Assembly: GCA_013152475.1 (NCBI GenBank)
Contig: JAADGH010000137.1
Coordinates: 1-32,148 of the forward strand
Source: Planctomycetota bacterium
Lineage (GTDB): Bacteria; Planctomycetota; Brocadiia; JAADGH01
DNA length: 32,148 bases
Direction of reading: 5' to 3'
This document shows positions 31,453 to 32,148 of this stretch, one piece after another. Position 1 is the first letter of the stretch. Every line of letters starts with the position of its first letter. Under the pieces are notes generated by a model, which was given only the letters and a program-made list of their open reading frames with translations, ran no database searches and was not told where the DNA came from. The translations under genes and the position numbers were made by a program.

Positions 31453-32034
31453 TTACGATGACGGGAGGAAATCTCCTTTGGCTATCCCGACATACCTTGC
31501 CGTTCTTGATTTGTACAAGCGATAGTCTTCTCCGAATATGCGCCCCAGATAAGGCTCTTCCAGCCGGACGGTGTACAAATGTATGGACACAACAAGCGCC
31601 GCTGAAAACAAAAAAGCAAGCCCTGAACGCCCCGCCAATGATACGCCAAGAAGAGCCAGAAACCAACCCAGATATTGTGGGTTTCTGCTCCATCGGTATA
31701 TGCCCGTCGTCACGAACTTCGACGTGTCCAAACCAGACATTCTGCGTAATGACCGAAACTCAATCATCCCCGCCGACATTATAGCAACTCCGGCCCCGAA
31801 CACTACCCATCCGCCTATCTGTGCGGCCATCTTGCTGACCGGTAACAGCCAAACACCATATGCCGACGAAAAAGCCACCAACAGGGCATGGACGGTATCC
31901 GCCGCCCATATAGCAACGGAAACACGGAGCGGGAGCGCTTCTCCCTTCTCATAGGCCTTCTTCATTCCCACCCAACAGTATATCCCCAGAACGGCCAGGG
32001 CTCCCGAACCTATGTAGTACCCGCTGTTTTCCAC
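31453..32034 (-). CDS. Isoprenylcysteine carboxyl methyltransferase (ICMT/PEMT)-like membrane protein
   Basis: 193 aa from GTG 32034, with AAAGGT about 8 nt upstream. About five hydrophobic segments (for example ALAVLGIYCWVG, IGGWVVFGAGVAIMSAG, YLGWFLALLGVSLAG). The methyltransferase signature is at the C-terminal half: TTGIYRWSRNPQYLGWFL and RLEEPYLGRIFGEDYRLYKSRTARYVG, with the R-N-P and E-E residues that bind S-adenosylmethionine in the family. Bacterial members methylate lipids or unknown prenylated/isoprenoid substrates. It is 42 nt upstream of the metal ATPase gene on the same strand; ICMT-like genes are often found near metal-efflux or resistance genes, so co-transcription is likely. 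Base composition is lower in GC than the operon further left. Confidence 0.8.
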   Translation of the reverse strand: MENSGYYIGSGALAVLGIYCWVGMKKAYEKGEALPLRVSVAIWAADTVHALLVAFSSAYGVWLLPVSKMAAQIGGWVVFGAGVAIMSAGMIEFRSLRRMSGLDTSKFVTTGIYRWSRNPQYLGWFLALLGVSLAGRSGLAFLFSAALVVSIHLYTVRLEEPYLGRIFGEDYRLYKSRTARYVGIAKGDFLPSS

Positions 32035-32039
32035 GTCTT

Positions 32040-32147
32040 TTACCTTTGGCCGCTCTTGCCCGCTGCGGAGCGCCGTCTTTCTTCCCTCGTCATGTTTAGG
32101 ATGGTGTAGTCGTAGATCTTGGCGCCGGCCTTTTGGAGCAGTTCCAT
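32040..32147 (-). CDS. 3' end of a gene continuing beyond the right edge (partial)
   Basis: The frame entering from the right edge ends at TAA 32042-32040. The 35 visible residues begin MELLQKAGAKIYDYTILNM and end in a basic tail TREERRRSAAGKSGQR. The ATG at 32147 could be internal or the actual start; the window does not show. It ends 6 nt before the ICMT-like start, so it is probably the preceding gene of that operon. No family recognised. Confidence 0.45.
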   Translation of the reverse strand: MELLQKAGAKIYDYTILNMTREERRRSAAGKSGQR

Positions 32148-32148
32148 C

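Noticed and set aside
29393..31525. 710-codon plus-strand open frame opposite the P-type ATPase
   Set aside because: Antisense of a clear P-type ATPase with all catalytic motifs; no ribosome site or domain on the plus strand.
1..32148. CRISPR array, tRNA or rRNA genes
   Set aside because: No regularly spaced direct repeats, no tRNA cloverleaf with GTTCRA-type arm and no rRNA signature were noticed on reading both strands.

Overview
The window is GC-rich, and almost every gene reads as an ordinary bacterial gene with Shine-Dalgarno sites and recognisable sigma70-type promoters (TTGACA boxes with 17-18 nt spacing). The gene mix suggests a free-living heterotroph of the Planctomycetota / Hydrogenedentota / Sumerlaeota / Poribacteria type of gene pool: many secreted or membrane-tethered PQQ-like beta-propellers, xylose-isomerase-like and aldo/keto-reductase-like sugar enzymes, GH130 and Asp-box sialidase proteins. 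No rRNA or marker gene is present, so the phylum is an inference and stays open.

Region 1 (1-4357, + strand) is a carbohydrate-scavenging cluster: the tail of a secreted protein, a secreted LanC-like (alpha/alpha) toroid protein, a GH130 glycoside phosphorylase/hydrolase and a secreted Asp-box sialidase-like protein. Region 2 (4358-8137, + strand) holds small unknown proteins, a divergent aldo/keto-reductase-like barrel and two unknown membrane proteins. It also contains a dense patch of palindromic interspersed repeats at 5242-5407.

Region 3 (8144-13271) has a minus-strand group (sugar phosphate isomerase, PPOX flavoprotein, six-TM class III adenylate cyclase). A compact divergent promoter region separates it from a plus-strand amidohydrolase and a canonical aldo/keto reductase.

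Region 4 (24859 down to 13307, minus strand) is the most interesting part. Eleven genes are packed so that every junction overlaps by 4-14 nt or leaves a 2 nt gap, and a good sigma70 promoter lies in front of the first. In order they encode a tethered PQQ-like propeller, a tethered NHL propeller, a tiny CxxC membrane protein, a twin-arginine multi-cluster ferredoxin, a NapH-type membrane polyferredoxin, a three-TM PQQ-like propeller, NuoE-like and NuoF-like subunits, a 2Fe-2S/FAD/4Fe-4S subunit whose GltD-like core lacks the NAD(P)H domain, another tethered propeller and shikimate kinase. I read this as a candidate undescribed redox complex. An NADH-oxidising NuoEF core would feed a flavin/FeS subunit and a transmembrane FeS conduit, which lead to four extracytoplasmic beta-propellers. 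No hydrogenase active-site subunit and no complex I membrane arm is present.

Region 5 (24984-27003, minus strand) is a two-gene operon for a lipoprotein and a secreted protein of unknown function, with an excellent promoter. Region 6 (27087-29236) contains a perfect 13-bp inverted repeat followed by a T-rich run, an unrecorded 51-codon membrane micro-ORF and a CPA2-type cation/proton antiporter with CBS domains. The antiporter is flanked by copies of a GGGGACAGT motif. Region 7 (29237 to the right edge, minus strand) has a ZntA-type Zn/Cd/Pb P-type ATPase split by an apparent one-base frameshift near its N-terminus, an isoprenylcysteine-methyltransferase-like membrane protein and the end of one more gene.
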